Shown here piece by piece: positions 10,332-20,860 of a stretch of 64,000 nucleotides of DNA. The notes below the pieces were generated by a model, which was not told the origin of the DNA, did not search any database, and saw only the letters and a program-made list of their open reading frames with translations. The translations under genes were made by a program, and so were the position numbers. The stretch's first letter is position 1, and every line of letters begins with the position of its first letter. Where the stretch lies: assembly GCA_029962745.1 (NCBI GenBank), contig CM057157.1:30399715-30463714 (forward strand), given 5' to 3'. The DNA comes from Echinometra lucunter. Taxonomy: Eukaryota > Echinodermata > Echinoidea > Camarodonta > Echinometridae.

Positions 10332-13300
10332 CATCATTATCATCATCATCAGCAGCAGCACCATCATCATCATTATATTAAAAGAGACCTTTAGGTTCCA
10401 GTCTGGCGTTATAAGGGTGGGGGATGTGCCCCTGCAATCCCGCAGCTCTGCTTGTGTGCCTTATCTTGTGAGTCATTATACAGAGAGTAGAAAGACAGGC
10501 CAGGAAAGTACTCTCATCTTCCGATATGGTCACAACATTATTTCTTATATCTTATATGTAATTAATATTTTGAAAGATGAAAGATGTTTCTGTTTCTTTT
10601 GAATGGATTCCTTCACATTGCGACATAAAGGGTAACGAGATTGTAGATCGGGCCGCCAAAAAGGAAGCAATGAAAAAGTGTATCGACATTGCTATACCAA
10701 ATACAAGAAGCGAACTAGCGGCCTCTCGTTTGATCCATTACAAAAAAAAAACTAGATGAATCTTCGACCACGCGTGGTCGAACTTTATGCCTCCGCCATT
10801 ACCAGATCAGAAATAAATGGCACTTCATGTTGCTTTATTTTCATTTATACAATGACCTTGACCTTGACCTTTGACCTTGTGACCCCCAAATCTAATGAGA
10901 GTATTGCCCTTTCCATATGCATACATGAGCCAAGTTTGTTCAACCGTCAAATGGTTACTGAGTTATCACAAGAACGAACCATTTCTATGTACATAATGTC
11001 CTCTATGACCTTTGACCTTTGACCTTGAGACCCTAATCAGATCATTGTCCCTTCCATATGCATACCTGTGCCACGTTTGAGGTTGATCGGTCAAATGGTT
11101 GTTGAGTTATGGTGAAAACAAACCATTTCTATGTACATAATGACCTCTATGACCTTGGACCTTTGACCTTGTGACCCCAAAATCTAATCAGATCATTGTC
11201 CCTTCCATGTGCATACATGAGCCAAGTTTGAAGCCAATCTGTCAAATGGTTCTTAAGTTATCGCGAGAACGAGCCATTTTTAAGTGTATTATTACCTCTA
11301 TGACCTTGACCTTTGACCTTGAGACTCCAAAATCTAATCAGACAATTGTCCCTCCTATATTCATACCTGTGCCAAGTTTGAGGTTGATCGGTCAAATGGT
11401 TGTTGAGTTATGGTGAAAACGAACCATTTCTATGTACATAATGACCTCTAAGACCTTTGACCTTTGACCTTGTGACCCCAAAATCTAATCAAATAATTGT
11501 CCCTTCCATGTGCACACATGCGCCAAGTTTGAAGCCAATCTGTCAAATGGTTCTTAAGTTATCGCGAGAACGAGCCATTTTTATGTGTATTATTAGCTCT
11601 ATGACCTTGACCTTTGACCTTGAGACTCCAAAATCTAATCAGATCATTGTCCCTCCCACATGCATACACGAGCCAAGTTTGAAGTTGATCCGTCAAACGG
11701 TTCTTAAGTTATCGCGAGAACGAAAACGGGACGGACGGACGGACGACCCGAAAACATAATGCCTCCGGCAACCACCTACGGTGGGCGGAGGCATAAAAAA
11801 CAGAATGGGACAACGCAGAACATGGCAGATTTTTTATATGATTTACACAGCGATATATCAAAACCCATACATAGACAGGGCTTATCTCGTAGAGATGAGT
11901 GCCTGATACAACAACTAAGAGTAGGTAAGTGTAGGTTGAATCTTTTTCAAGTTAACCAGCATGATACTGGTCTTTGTGAAGTATATGAGACAATTAAACA
12001 TTTTATTCTACATTGTTCAAAATATGATAAAGAAAGAAATCTCCTAAAAGAAAGGATAAAATTTTAAAAATCTAGATTTGAAAAATTATTGACGTCTAAC
12101 CCAAATTTGACTCGAGAGTTATTGGGCTATATATATGACACAAAACGTTTTAGATACGGTAGCTTTTTTTTTAAATTAAAGCTATCACTGGCCATCTTAG
12201 TATGAAATGTTTAGTTAGACGACATGCTGGTATTTGCGGTTTTTCCATGAACAAATGCAATTCACTCCCCCCCCCCCCCCCTTTTCTTTCTCCTATTGAT
12301 TGCATGCGCATTTTATCGCGAATAAATACCAATGATCATGACCAACAACTTAGGAATATTACTAATATTGTAACCATATCACTACTAACTTCATTTTCAC
12401 CGAGAAAAGCTGCTCGCTGGCTTTGATCCGAAGCCGACGCCAAACTACGATTTGAAGAGCGCCATCATACCAAGAACCAACCAACAACAATTATTTCGTT
12501 GAACCCACCTTTTTGCAACACATACAGACATAATTGTAAGACTCGATTTATGTCCATACCCTTTCCTCAATCAATTTTTTAAAAAAGTTCGGGTTCATAC
12601 TTACTGCATGTGATTGTCTTTCTTCCATTCTCTGTTAACTTCTTGTAGCCATAACTGTGACCAAACGTATCGCCAGAACAGACACCATCATTCACAAGTT
12701 TCTCATAGCACTGGTTGTGCCTCATGCAGCATCTGTAAATACACAGGTAGAAGAAACATAATAAGCATGATAATTATGTAGAATTGTATTTTCATGGCTA
12801 AACGGGGGAGGGGTATAGCCGGCAGGTGCCTCGATCGAAAACCAAGCTTGCATACCTTCAGTAAACGACAACAACAATCACAACCACCACAACAACTACT
12901 ACTACATCAACAACCACCACCAACACCACCACCACCACAACAACAACAACAACAACAGCCAGAACATCAGTTACTCGGCCTCTGAGCTGTTTTGAGAGTT
13001 TTCTTGTCGGTTTGAGGACCGGTAGACGTGTGGTCTATTTGTCCAGTTGCAATGGTGATCGAGATTATGAGATATAAAAGTGGGTCGCTCATAGTGAAAT
13101 TCCCTGACGAAGGGCGGTTTGCCCATAGTGACAACATTTCATTCCATTTATTTCCAGTTAGGGGTAAGTGGTCGCATGATAAAGGGCTTTGCAAAATTTC
13201 TTCATTGCTTTTTTAGTGTATAATTATAGCCATCATTAGAGCAACCTTAAAGTCCAGGTGAAATTTTAATGATTTAATCAACAAATAAAGAAATGAATAA

Positions 13301-15571
13301 ACAAATTAGAGATCGACATAATGAATACTTGTTTCATTTTGCAAATCTATACAAAATTTCAAGAAAATAGTGTTTACAATTATTATTTTCCGGAATTCGG
13401 CAAACTATCTTGTACACAGAAAAATTGTGATGTAAGATGAATTCAATTGAGCGAAATGAAATGAAATATATTGTAAAATGGAATAAAAGGAACCTAATGA
13501 ATGCTTTTAAAAGTTTGCGCAGATAAGTTTACTGACCACAATGAACACAATACTACGCCAAGAATAAAAACAGAGGAAACGGCTATCGATATCTGTGGAA
13601 CTGTGCATGTGATTTTTATTGTTATAAAATCAAGCGAACTTTCCAAGGGTACAATTACTCACAAAGTGTGACAACCTTTTACTTCATGAGGCCCAACCTA
13701 CAATTTCCGTTAAATCCTATATCATAACCCTGATCGTCGCACGTTCTCATATCTAGATCTGAATAACAATTTGTTTTGAGAAAAAAAATTAAGGTATGAA
13801 CACAAAAACAGAGAAAAACGGTTTAACTGATGTGATGGATTGAAATTTAGATTTATAAGATTCTAACATCTGGTGTCCATGTGTAAAAAATGTGTCATTT
13901 CGTTGTTGGGGCCTCCCTCCGGGGGGGGGGGGGGGGCGATGAAGGTTCTCCTCTCCCCTCACAATCTAATATGATTTCATTTTTCTCCTGAGACTTTTCT
14001 TATATAGAGCTTACTTTCAAGATATATTTTGTATATCACATTTTAACGATGTATTTGTATTTCTTTCATAATGATGTGATATATTTCATCTATTCATGTG
14101 CGATTTGGTTTGGCCATCAAATTGTTTTGTGTATGGGGGGGGGGGGGGATTGTCGGATATGAAAGGATTTGATTCATGTGATATCTTTACGATTGTTTGG
14201 ATGTAGTTTTTATAGCCTTGCAATAGCTTTGATGCCGATGATGGTATTTTGTAAATGTTTGGTGGAACGCGTGATGTACATGGATCCCTATGGCAATTTG
14301 AATACAATCAAGTTCACACAGGGCCGCCGTAGAGGTCGACATAGTCAATCTATACACACAAGGTCGACAAACTTTGGTTGAAAATAGACCAAAGGACTTC
14401 CTGTGATGAACACAACAGAAATATCGCCTTTCCGTTATGAAATCCCAATCTGGTCAAAATAAATCGTTGTCAATTGTACAATCATGTTTGGGGAGCTATG
14501 AAGTCGAGTCGGAAAGAGATAGAGCGAAATGTTACAACGAAAGACAAACCAGGGAGTTGACAAGAGTTTGACAACCATTGATTCAAATGTTACTCTCGAA
14601 AGGACGGCATTGATTTTGTTAGCAGTAAAAGATATTGTTTCATAACCGTAATTAATATTAGTATACTTTAGAATTATATAAAACGTTCTTATTGCTGAAT
14701 ATCGATGACAATGAAACCTTACATCGCATACGGTACAGCGTAAGCGTGTAGTAGATTGCCAAAATCTCCATGGCAAAACAAAAACAATATCAACAACAAC
14801 AACAAAGAAACAAAAAAATAGTTGCTCTGATTGGTGAAGTAGTTTGCAAAACAGTTTTTTTTTTTTTTTCACAGTCAGCATTTACTTGTTTCTTGTTGAA
14901 CTTTCGCTTGCTGATCTATTCTTATACGAGTTATGAAAGCGTTGCCATATGGTATCATACTTCTCGATCTACAATGCTACTTTTATCATTTATAACGTTC
15001 TTCTACAGTGGAAATTGAAATAAGTTAAAGATAGCACACTAAAGCTGTTTTCATATCAGACCTACACTCTGAAAAAAATATGAACTCTGTTCAACTCTGA
15101 AGATCAACCAAGCAAATCTTGTTTGTTCATAGATTCCAGTTGCTCCACCATACCTCCTTGTTCTAGCTGGTAACATGCTACTGAACAATGGACTGTACTT
15201 TGACCCATGATTTGGGGGTTCAAGATTAAGGGGTTATTAGTTTCAAATCTACAAGAGTTCTGACTTTAAAAGATTCTCTTATCATGACATGACGCGTGAA
15301 CTGTCAACAAAATTAGACTTCAAGTTCTAATGCATCAACGTGTTGTCATGCGTTTTGATAATTTAAATGGTTCATTGACCTGTTTTAAAAAAATTCAGTG
15401 GTACATCCCCATACTGGTAAACAAAAATTATCATTGTCATCATCTTATCATCACCATCTCACCAAAATCATCATCATATCACCTTCACCATCATTACCAC
15501 TGTCACTATCATCATCTTCATCACCCCACCATCATCATCATCACCACCATCTTTATCATCGTCAAGACCAT

Positions 15572-15605
<34 letters not shown>

Positions 15606-15723
15606 GTTATAAGTATCATCATCATGATTATCAACACCATCATTATCAATGACAATATCATCATCACCATCATCATCATCATCATCCTCATCATCCTCAT
15701 TATCCTCATCATCCTCATTATCC

Positions 15724-15768
<45 letters not shown>

Positions 15769-16385
15769 CCATGGTACTATCATCATCACCACCACCACCA
15801 TTATCATCATCATCATCATCTTCATCATCATCACCACCATCATCATCACCACCACCATCATTATCATCATCATCTTCATCATCACCACCACCATCATCAT
15901 CATCACATCATCATACATCTTACGCCTGGTGGTGCATCTGTTAGTCTAGAAATCAGACTGCCTTATTCCTTACCCATCGATCTCATCCAGAGGAACGATT
16001 CCTTCTGTAGGCCCATTCTTACTGCAGTAGCATCCATAGTTCTGGAACTTGCGAGCACTAATCAGCCAGCTTACCTTCGGGTCGACCCACTGGATCATAC
16101 GACCTATGTCCATATCACTGCATTCCACTGCACAGGGGTAAGATTGGAAAGAATCATGACAAAACGGTTGTTAACATCAAATCGATGGTAGATCTGAAAG
16201 TCGAGGGCACAACATGGGTCGGAAACCCCTCCCCCTCCTCTCACAGTTCAATATATTTTGCTAATTATTCAATCTCCTAAACCCTTTTAAAACATTTTAT
16301 TCATTTATTTTCTTACTTACTCGTCTCTCTTCCTTTACACGCCCCTCTCTATCATCCACCTTCTCCGTTCCTCCTATCCCCTTCT

Positions 16386-16424
<39 letters not shown>

Positions 16425-16749
16425 GCCATCTCTCATAACCCACAGTAGAGCTTTCTTGAGGACTGAATTAATCATCTTCAATCCTCAAATTGGCATCAAT
16501 TATTTGTTTTCCACTCTTACATAGTTTGAAGAAAAAATTAATATGGATATAATATGAACCAAAATGAATTACAATTGTAAAATTTAATCGCTAATTGCCA
16601 ATTTAAAAAAAAAAGAAAATAGTAATTAGATATTATTCATTACGTTGCCAATTTCAAGAGTCTAGAGATTAGTTACAATTAAATTGCTCTAATTTGATTC
16701 GAGAACACCACACCACAGTACGTTGGGAATGGACTCAATTTTCTTCAGT

Positions 16750-16786
<37 letters not shown>

Positions 16787-16961
16787 TATGTGTAATATGT
16801 ACTGCCCAGCATTCTGGACTAACAGATACTGCAAAAGTATCTCCTAAAGGAAACACTGTAACTCTATGGGTTAAAGTATTGTACGGTTACCATGGGTACA
16901 AACCTGATGAAAGGCACATCAATGACAGCCCAATGAATAAGATTAAACCCAACCGCTCCAT
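9995..16961 (-). CDS. Gene C: secreted phospholipase A2-like protein, predicted non-catalytic (Asp49-to-Asn)
   Basis: Minus strand, four coding exons: 16961-16904, 16127-15974, 12732-12605, 10140-9995; 161 residues; phases 1, 2, 1; all introns GT-AG. Residues 1-19 form a signal peptide. Residues 50-54 are the Y-G-C-Y-C of the sPLA2 calcium loop, but the following G-x-G-G is replaced by S-K-N-G-P-T-E-G-I and the loop is two residues longer than in A and B. The active-site motif reads C-C-M-R-H-N-Q-C-Y (72-80): catalytic His76 is kept, but the next Asp, which ligates calcium in the family, is Asn77. Asp130 of the CRCD motif is kept. Cysteines 52, 54, 72, 73, 79, 89, 113, 122, 127, 129 and the later two fit the six conserved disulfides. 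The tail is shorter than in A and B and lacks their last Cys. A TTTAACAG acceptor 6 nt before the ATG suggests a non-coding first exon. By family knowledge, loss of the Asp and loop glycines predicts poor calcium binding and little hydrolysis; a ligand or decoy role is conceivable but unsupported. Intron 3 holds the nested retrotransposon/Helitron. Confidence 0.88.
10285..10376. repeat. (CAT)n microsatellite in intron 3 of gene C
   Basis: CAC/CAT trinucleotide repeat interrupted by AGCAGCAGC. Confidence 0.9.
10574..10751 (+). pseudogene. Non-LTR retrotransposon relic: RNase H domain fragment
   Basis: Plus-strand reading frame with the RNase H signature of a non-LTR retrotransposon ORF2: F-E-W-I-P-S-H-C-D-I-K-G-N-E-I-V-D-R-A-A, followed by K-K-E-A. 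The His and the Asp of N-E-x-x-D-R-A-A match the usual conserved positions. It starts mid-domain, so upstream parts including the reverse transcriptase are gone. The frame stops where the Helitron-like element (10752) interrupts it and resumes on the far side at about 11800. It lies antisense in intron 3 of gene C. Confidence 0.75.
10752..11800 (-). mobile_element. Helitron-like non-autonomous element (copy 1), inserted in the retrotransposon relic
   Basis: Read on the minus strand, the 3' end shows a perfect hairpin TTCGACCACGCGTGGTCGAA, a short spacer and then CTAG followed by T, the classical Helitron 3' terminus. The 5' side begins near TTTTTATGCCTCCGCCCACC; its exact first base is uncertain because it sits in an A/T run. 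The interior is about six diverged units of roughly 150 bp, each with TGACCTTTGACCTTG and ATCTAATCAGATCATTGTCC. Short reading frames inside are translations of these repeats. Copy 2 is at 60656-61420. Confidence 0.65.
11801..12185 (+). pseudogene. Non-LTR retrotransposon relic: C-terminal part of the interrupted ORF2
   Basis: Continuation of the RNase H fragment. An E-W-D-N-A-E-H-G-R-F segment passes through a one-base frameshift in a T run near 11830-11836 into F-L-Y-D-L-H-S-D-I-S. After it come the post-RNase H motifs R-R-D-E-C-L-I-Q-Q-L-R-V-G-K, E-T-I-K-H-F-I-L-H-C and a tail with L-T-R-E-L-L-G-Y-I-Y-D-T-K-R-F. The pattern (basic residues, LR-G, ET-H-hh-C) is typical of the end of RNase H-bearing non-LTR ORF2 proteins. 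A frameshift, a stop at 12065 and the Helitron insertion make it dead. Confidence 0.7.
12870..12960. repeat. (CAA/CCA)n low-complexity tract in intron 2 of gene C
   Basis: Repeated CAACAACAA and CCACCACCA triplets. The glutamine/proline-rich frame through it is not a gene. Confidence 0.85.
15430..15915. repeat. (ATC)n microsatellite in intron 2 of gene C
   Basis: Almost 500 bp of CAT/CAC/CCT trinucleotides with a (CAG)n island at 15570-15604. It ends about 60 bp from the donor of exon 2 (15974). Frames through it give poly-Ser, poly-His or poly-Ile. Confidence 0.95.
16387..16421. repeat. (CT)n in intron 1 of gene C
   Basis: A C run followed by uninterrupted CT dinucleotides. A (T)n run of about 33 bases follows at 16751-16783, still in intron 1. 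Confidence 0.9.
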
Positions 16962-17466
16962 AGTGATCTGTTAAACAAAGAAAAACAAAACTGTTAGAAT
17001 ACCCCGATGAGCAAACTCTAAAATGCGATATTCACCGCAAATACAGCAAGTTTATGCGCATGTGCTAACGCCCTTCTGCCAGCCGGGCGACGTGTAGTTC
17101 CTTTGCAAAAACATTTAAACATTTTTAGATAATATATGTATATCAACATGGAACTTTTTATAAAGTGATTAAATATACAAAATATAAATGCAATTCCGGT
17201 ATTAATACTTTTCAAGAGATAATGTTTAGAACAAATGATTTGTGACAATGATGGAAAAGATCACCACGCATCCGGTATGGTGCTAAAGATGGCGAGACCA
17301 CAAATTCTATAAGAAAAGATTTCCGATGCAAAAAATCCTCATCAAATATAAATAGACATTCCATAAATATGAAATGATAATCATTACAAACAAAAAAGAA
17401 AAGTCTGTATTTTAAATCACTTGTTGCACAACATATGCCAACGTAAACTGTGGATCATACTAGGGC

Positions 17467-17479
17467 AGGTCAAAGGTCA
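17467..17479 (+). promoter_or_regulatory. Perfect DR1 nuclear-receptor motif upstream of gene C
   Basis: AGGTCAAAGGTCA, two AGGTCA half-sites spaced by one base, about 505 bp upstream of the gene C start codon. DR1 is the known target of HNF4, COUP-TF and RXR heterodimers. Motif match only; it is not inside a recognised transposon here. Confidence 0.35.
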
Positions 17480-18016
17480 TTTTGATTTTGATGTGCCCTA
17501 CCTTCCCAAGTATTCAGGAGCTTTTAACATAATATTAACATTATAGATATCATTTGATTTCATATTTTATAATGATCTTGGCTTTATCAGGGTTAATTTT
17601 CGTAATGCAGGCATCGGAATTATTAACTATCCAAGATTTAGTCCGAAATGTCTGGGGCAATTTTAAACATAAATAGTAGCTTGGCCTTGCTCATACATCA
17701 GCTATCCGCTCGATTCTGAAAACACTAAGAAGAAAATCTATACATCACACGTTATAAGCTGCAATCATCTCACAATCATACGGCGTTTTATACTCCTCAC
17801 ATGAGCAATTTTATACTTGCAGTATTAATATTGACCATGTCGCGTCTTGTTGCTATGGAAACCGGAAATATCAAGGATAGAAAGTTGCGTATCCATCTCT
17901 CAAGGATAAACTACGATATAAGTAACACTAAGTTTTCAGCGCTTATTCTCAGGAGAAAAAGGTAGCAAAATTAAAACCGTGCTGATTTGACAATTTCCTG
18001 ATTTTAAAAAATCTAT

Positions 18017-18047
<31 letters not shown>

Positions 18048-18774
18048 CTTACTTACATATTTATTTATTTATTTGAGGGTGATTCTTGATACCATTTACG
18101 ATGGTGAATATACAGACGTATGATATAGACATAAATCAATATTTCGGAAAGCAGAGATACAATGACCTAATTGTTCAAAGTGCAAGTTCCATAGTTAGTT
18201 ATGATATTTATTTGTGATGTTTTATTTATACAAAAGAAAAGTCAGTTTTGAAGACTTTACCGGTCATGTATCAGTTTATGATCTACATCAAACATGCTTA
18301 ACACAAACACTTCAAATGTATCAAATATATCCTATATACAGGGGCAATGTCTCATATTCAGTAAATCTGCTCAAGTACATGAAGGAATAATCATTCTATT
18401 TTTAAAAATCTATTCATTCACTTTTATTTTAAAAAGGGAAATCTCTTCAGAGCCAGAGGTCTGCTTTCCAAAAGAGCCATGGGCATGTATATAGATTACG
18501 AATAATATAAAAGTATAAGATCAAGTTTCAAGTTCAGGTTTTATTTCCAATATGACACAAGACATAAATTTTTTTCTTCTTTTAAGCAGAAATATCGTAA
18601 ATAAACAAACATACAACATTTTTTCCTCTAATTAACATAAAAAAAAGATCGATGACATATAAACATAATCACAAGCATGAAACAAACAACAAACAAAAAT
18701 AACCTACAGATTTATGTGAAAAAACTCACTTAAATACAATTAAAACAAGCCAATGTTAATGTAGAAACATATAA

Positions 18775-20860
18775 TTATTAATAACCTTTTCTTGACCTGT
18801 TCAAATATTTGCTTTGTCTTTTAAATATAGCTTTATCATTTTGGAAGTAGAATGTTGGAATCTTGTCAATAATTACGTAATATGGAATCAAAGTAGAACA
18901 TTTTTTATGAATGACCTCACTTAATTGCAAGGGAAGGTCTGACATGATAGGTGACGGATAGGGCAAGGTCGATGAGAAATGGATGAGCAAAAATGAGAGG
19001 GAGAGAGAGAGAGAGAGAGAGAGGGGGGGATCTAGCTCACGACGATTTTTTAAAATTTTTCACATCGGGTCTATAACCATCCCTGACAAAAGCTTACAGG
19101 CCGCCCCTCTTCCTCAACATTATCGTCAAATAATGAAACAGAAAAATTGAATATAAAATAGTAGAGAAAAAGGGTAAACTGAGCTCCCACTTTAGGAAAT
19201 GGTCACTCTCTTTCATGTAGAATTTTGGTCCCCTGGCCTTAAATAAATGGCTTATTGTCAGTTATGTTATTCTATTTTTTTTTTTTTTGTATGTTTTATT
19301 GAATCATAAAACCGAAATTAGGAAAAATTACAATATTTACAAATAATTACAACAGATCAGGATACTGTAACAAACAAAACAAGATAGAAAAACCGAGTAT
19401 ACAAAAAAGGCAGAAAAACTGTGGACAATACAATACTGTACAGTTGCTTAATACATGTAGGGGAATTCCCCAAAAGACTCCAAAAATCATGTTATTCTAT
19501 TGTTAATATTATTGTATTTCAGTGGAGCCTCACCTTGACGAGTCCATCTTTTTTCTCACATGATATACAGGTGTACTTTGATGCATGTCAGGGTGAACCT
19601 TTACTGACTAAAATGAGGCAATGTCTTTGTGTTATGTTGTTTTGTGTTGTATTGTCCTGTATTATACCGTATTTAGCATATTTCCATCTATTGTACTAAT
19701 ATGATGTTATTGTAAATATTTTATGATATTGAGTTCTATTTGCAATAAAAAAACAAAAAACAAAACCTTTTCGTTAAAAAAACAATACGGCGATTCAGAT
19801 GTCAAAAATATTCCCTTTTTACTTGCATAGTGCATATTAATATGCGATATATTATTAATATGCGAGATATATTAATATGCGAGATATCGAAACAGATGGA
19901 CAAACAATGAGAGAAACATAATTCCCAAACAACATTCATCATGTTTTCATGTTCCTTTTGTAAAAACCTGGTACTACAAATATCACAGTAATCAATTACA
20001 TTAAAATATCATGTCATCGAACTTGAAAGCAAATACACTTCAGAGACACCGCCTTTTCTATTCGTTGCCAAATTATTTCCCCGGTGATATCTCTTCCTTA
20101 TCTGAACATGTATATGTAAGCATGTTCAGTCAAACAGACGAGACTGAGATCATTGGAATATAATCTTAAACCTGTTGAACGGGATTAAAATGTTCATTTT
20201 AAAAAGATTATTAGTATAAAATTCCAGACACAACAAAATGCAATTATTTTTCCGATTGCGCAACAGGCCAGGCTTGGGGAAGGGGAGGGGGATGTGTTCC
20301 TCCTCTTTCTCTCAAAATAGAAGTCAAAAAGAGAAAGAAAGAGAGAGGGGGGGGGGGGGGGTAGGAGGGGAAAAGTCGCAACTGAGAGAAAAAAAAATCA
20401 ACTTTTAGACAACTGCAATGGGTAGATTCTACTTGGTATATAGAGTTTTTACTCTTCAAAGTTAGAATAAGATTTTCAAACTGTTTAAACCATATTATTT
20501 TCTTCATTTTGGGGGAAGGAGGAGGGGCAGCTTAGTACTGAATAAGCTTTTATCAAGGATGATTAAAGATGTTTCGAAAATCAAAAACTCCCCGTCCCCC
20601 CCCCTCTCTCTCTCTCTCTCTCCTTCTCTCATTTTTACTCATCCATTTCTCATCGACCTAGCCCTATCTTCACCTACAATGCAGGACCTTCCCCTGTAAT
20701 TAAATGAGGTCATTCATAAAAATGTTCTACTTTGATTCCATATTACGTAATTATTGACAAGATTTCAACATTCTACCTGCAAAATGATAACGGTGTATTT
20801 TAGAAGACAAAGCAAATATTTCAACAGGTCAAGAAAAGGTTATTTATCACAAAAAGAATA
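18775..20860. repeat. Inverted-repeat pair with ~250-bp arms around 1.57 kb
   Basis: Left arm 18775-19028, right arm 20596-20860, opposite orientation. Matching blocks include ACCTTTTCTTGACCTGTTCA, TCAATAATTACGTAATATGG and ATGAATGACCTCA, and both inner ends reach a GA-repeat plus G/C run. The centre contains a T-run, A-rich sequence and a GCAATAAAAAAACAAA end near 19742-19757. It could be a composite element or two copies of one repeat. Confidence 0.6.

Noticed and set aside
10577..10755. Independent RNase H gene
   Set aside because: Truncated at both sides, interrupted by another element and continuous with retrotransposon ORF2 sequence beyond it.
10756..11759. Repeated frames such as M-T-F-D-L-V-T-P-K-S-N in tandem
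   Set aside because: They follow the internal repeats of the Helitron-like element and also appear in copy 2; not a conserved protein.
15330..16191. Long open frames rich in Ser, His, Ile and Met
   Set aside because: Translations of the (ATC)n microsatellite in intron 2 of gene C; the minus-strand sPLA2 exon 2 at 15974-16127 explains the only non-repetitive part.
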